From Canna indica (taxonomy: Eukaryota > Streptophyta > Magnoliopsida > Zingiberales > Cannaceae), in assembly GCA_034359265.1 (NCBI GenBank), contig CP136896.1, positions 36,384,001 to 36,448,000 on the forward strand: a stretch of DNA of 64,000 nt. The letters run 5' to 3'. The notes under the pieces were generated by a model. It was not told the DNA's origin. It saw only the letters and a program-made list of their open reading frames with translations, and ran no database searches. This document shows positions 62,202-64,000 of the stretch, piece by piece (position 1 is the stretch's first letter; the number at the start of each line of letters is the position of its first letter). Both the position numbers and the translations under genes were made by a program.

Positions 62202-64000
62202 GTCAAAAATAACTCGATTAACAACTTCTCCCATCGCAATGAATGTTCTGGAGTCGCTCGGGACTTAGATTACAGGGCGTTTCGAGCCAATACCCCGAAG
62301 TTCAATTAGTCTGCTTCGTTCAAGATTCTATTCGATAAATCGTGCAATTGTTTGCATTAGTCTATCAAAAATAACTCGATTAACAACTTCTCTCATCGCA
62401 GTGAATGTTCTAGAGTTGCTCGGGATTCTGATTTCTGGTCGTTTCGAGCCGATACACCGAAGTTCAATCAGTCGGCTTCGTTCAAGATCTATTCGAAAAG
62501 TCATGCAATTCTTTGCATTAGTCTGTCAAAAATAACTCGATTAACAACTTCTCCCATCATAGATAATGTTCTGGAGTCGCTCGGGACTCAGATTACAGGG
62601 CGTTTCGAGCCGATACCCCGAAGTTCAATCAGTCTGCTTCGTTCAAGATTCCATTCGAAAAATCATGCAATTCTTTGCATTAGTCTGTCAAAAATAACTC
62701 GATTAACAACTTCTCCCATCACAGTGAATGTTCTGGAGTCACTCGGGACTCAGATTACAGGGCGTTTCGAGCCGATACCACAAAGTTCAATCAGTCTGCT
62801 TCGTTCAAGATTCTATTCAAAAAGTCGTGCAATTCTTTGTCTGTCAAAAATAACTCGATTAACAACTTCTCCCATCGCAATGATTGTTCTGGAGTCGCTC
62901 GGGACTCAGATTACAGGGCGTTTCGAGCCGATACCCCGAAGTTCAATCAGTCTGCTTCGTTCAAGATTCTATTCGAAAAATCGTGCAATTCTTTGCATTA
63001 GTCTGTCAAAAATAACTCGATTAACAACTTCTCCCATCACAGTCAATGTTCTGGAGTCGCTCGGGACTCAGATTACAGGGCGTTTCAAGCCGATACCCCG
63101 AAGTTCAATCAGTCTGCTTCGTTCAAGATTCCATTCGAAAAATCATGCAATTCTTTTCATTAGTCTGTCAAAAATAACTCGATTAACAACTTCTCCCATC
63201 ACAGTGAATGTTCTGGAGTCACTCGGGACTCAGATTACAGGGCGTTTCGAGCCAATACCCCGAAGTTCAATCAGTCAGCTTCGTTCAAGATTCTATTCGA
63301 TAAATCGTGCAATCGTTTGCATTAGTCTGTCAAAAATAACTCGATTAACAACTTCTCCCATCGCAGTGAATGTTCTGGAGTCGCTCGGGACTCTGATTTC
63401 TGGACGTTTCGAGCCGATACACCGAAGTTCAATCAGTCGGCTTCGTTCAAGATCTATTCGAAAAGTCATGCAATTCTTTGCATTAGTCAGTCAAAAATAA
63501 CTCGATTAACAACTTCTCCCATCATAGATAATGTTCTGGAGTCGCTCGGGACTCAGATTACAGGGCGTTTCGAGCCGATACCCCGAAGTTCAATCAGTCT
63601 GCTTCGTTCAAGATTCTATTCGAAAAATCGTGTAATTCTTTGCATTAGTCTGTCAAAAATAACTCGATTAACAACTTCTCCCATCACAGTGAATGTTCTG
63701 GAGTCACTCGGGACTTAGATTACAGGGCGTTTCGAGCCAATACCCCGAAGATCAATCAGTCTGCTTCGTTCAAGATTCTATTCGATAAATCGTGTAATTG
63801 TTTGCATTAGTCTATCAAAAATAACTCGATTAACAACTTCTCCCATCGCAGTGAATGTTCTGGAGTCGCTCGGGACTCTGATTTCTGGTCGTTTCGAGCC
63901 AATACACCGAAGTTCAATCAGTCGGCTTCGTTCAAGATCTATTCGAAAAGTCATGCAATTCTTTGCATTAGTCTGTCAAAAATAACTCGATTAACAACTT
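62202..64000 (+). repeat. 1,935-bp unit (12 monomers), second copy, cut by window end
   Basis: The unit repeats 60,267-62,201 with an offset of exactly 1,935 bp: 60,371 to 62,306 (AATTAGTCTG), 60,789 to 62,724, and 61,936 to 63,871. It shares the ATGATTGTTC change (near 62,883) with the second 2,571-bp copy but not the first, so it was made after that change arose. It is still in register at the last base, so the array continues beyond the window. Confidence 0.88.

Larger units (their letters stand above)
1..64000 (+). repeat. Tandem satellite array, ~161-bp monomer, about 396 copies
   Basis: Every part of the window is a variant of one monomer of about 161 bp. Landmarks recur in fixed order: GGGACTCAGATTACAGGGCG, then GAGCCGATACCCCGAAGTTC, then a GTTCAAGAT(T)CTATTCG segment, the ATGCAA/TTGCAT dyad, CTGTCAAAAATAACTCG, ATTAACAACTTCTCCCATC and GTGAATGTTCTGGAGTCGCTC. 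All copies run in the same direction; I found no inversion, no foreign insertion and no gap. A hand count on one monomer gives about 43% G+C and ten CpG, more than base composition predicts. Arrays of this kind are typical of eukaryotic centromeric or pericentromeric heterochromatin. That assignment is inference, since no chromosomal flank is visible and I do not recognise the family. It carries no supported gene on either strand. Confidence 0.98.

Noticed and set aside
1..64000. CRISPR array
   Set aside because: Repeats are about 161 bp and directly abutting, with no unique spacers and no cas genes.
1..64000. Ribosomal DNA spacer repeats, telomere repeats or retroelement-derived tandem repeats
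   Set aside because: I see no rRNA gene sequence, no TTAGGG or TTTAGGG runs, no primer-binding site, polypurine tract or coding domain of a retroelement anywhere in the window.
1..64000. Naming the source species or a known satellite family
   Set aside because: I do not recognise the monomer. Length near 161 bp and G+C near 43% fit many plant and animal satellites, so any name would be a guess.

Overview
The whole 64,000-base window is one uninterrupted block of satellite DNA. A monomer of about 161 bp is repeated head to tail, always in the same orientation, roughly 396 times (64,000 divided by about 161.5). I see no gene, RNA gene, transposon, telomere repeat or unique sequence. Long homogeneous arrays of nucleosome-sized monomers with higher-order repeats (HORs) are typical of eukaryotic centromeric or pericentromeric heterochromatin. 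I do not recognise the monomer and cannot name the organism. Most variable positions that distinguish monomers are CpG-to-TpG or CpG-to-CpA changes, which points to a genome with CpG methylation (a plant, a vertebrate or a methylating invertebrate).

Monomers come in a few length classes: 161 bp (with AGATCT), 162 bp (with AGATTCT, or an extra T in the TTCTTTTGCAT form), 160 bp (one base lost before GAGCC) and 156 bp (six bases lost next to the TTGC box). Because 162 is divisible by three, runs of 162-bp monomers stay open in one frame and give deceptive open frames of up to 259 codons. These are not genes.

Layout by higher-order structure: 1-4,800 mixed monomers; 4,800-13,205 a 3,390-bp (21-monomer) HOR in about 2.5 copies; 13,206-14,826 a junction block; 14,827-19,130 a 970-bp (6-monomer) HOR, itself paired into 1,940-bp units; 19,131-22,582 mixed cassettes; 22,583-28,760 a 1,776-bp (11-monomer) HOR, one copy expanded by a 323-bp dimer; 28,761-36,930 a 1,452-bp (9-monomer) HOR in five copies with a 645-bp partial unit inserted; 36,931-39,039 a link; 39,040-41,800 a block of a second (right-hand) monomer family; 41,801-51,470 mainly first-family monomers in 1,132-, 2,101- and 3,556-bp duplications; 51,471-64,000 right-hand family monomers, ending in 2,571-bp and 1,935-bp duplications that run off the window.

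The interest of the window lies in this fine structure. Several HOR periods sit side by side. The same small cassettes are reused in different HORs. A 2.8-kb block recurs at a constant offset of 11,621 bp. A six-base deletion family changes A-tract phasing and is confined to the right-hand part. There is a near-miss of the CENP-B box. HOR boundaries are approximate, because adjacent units are nearly identical and the exact switch point is usually ambiguous by tens of bases.
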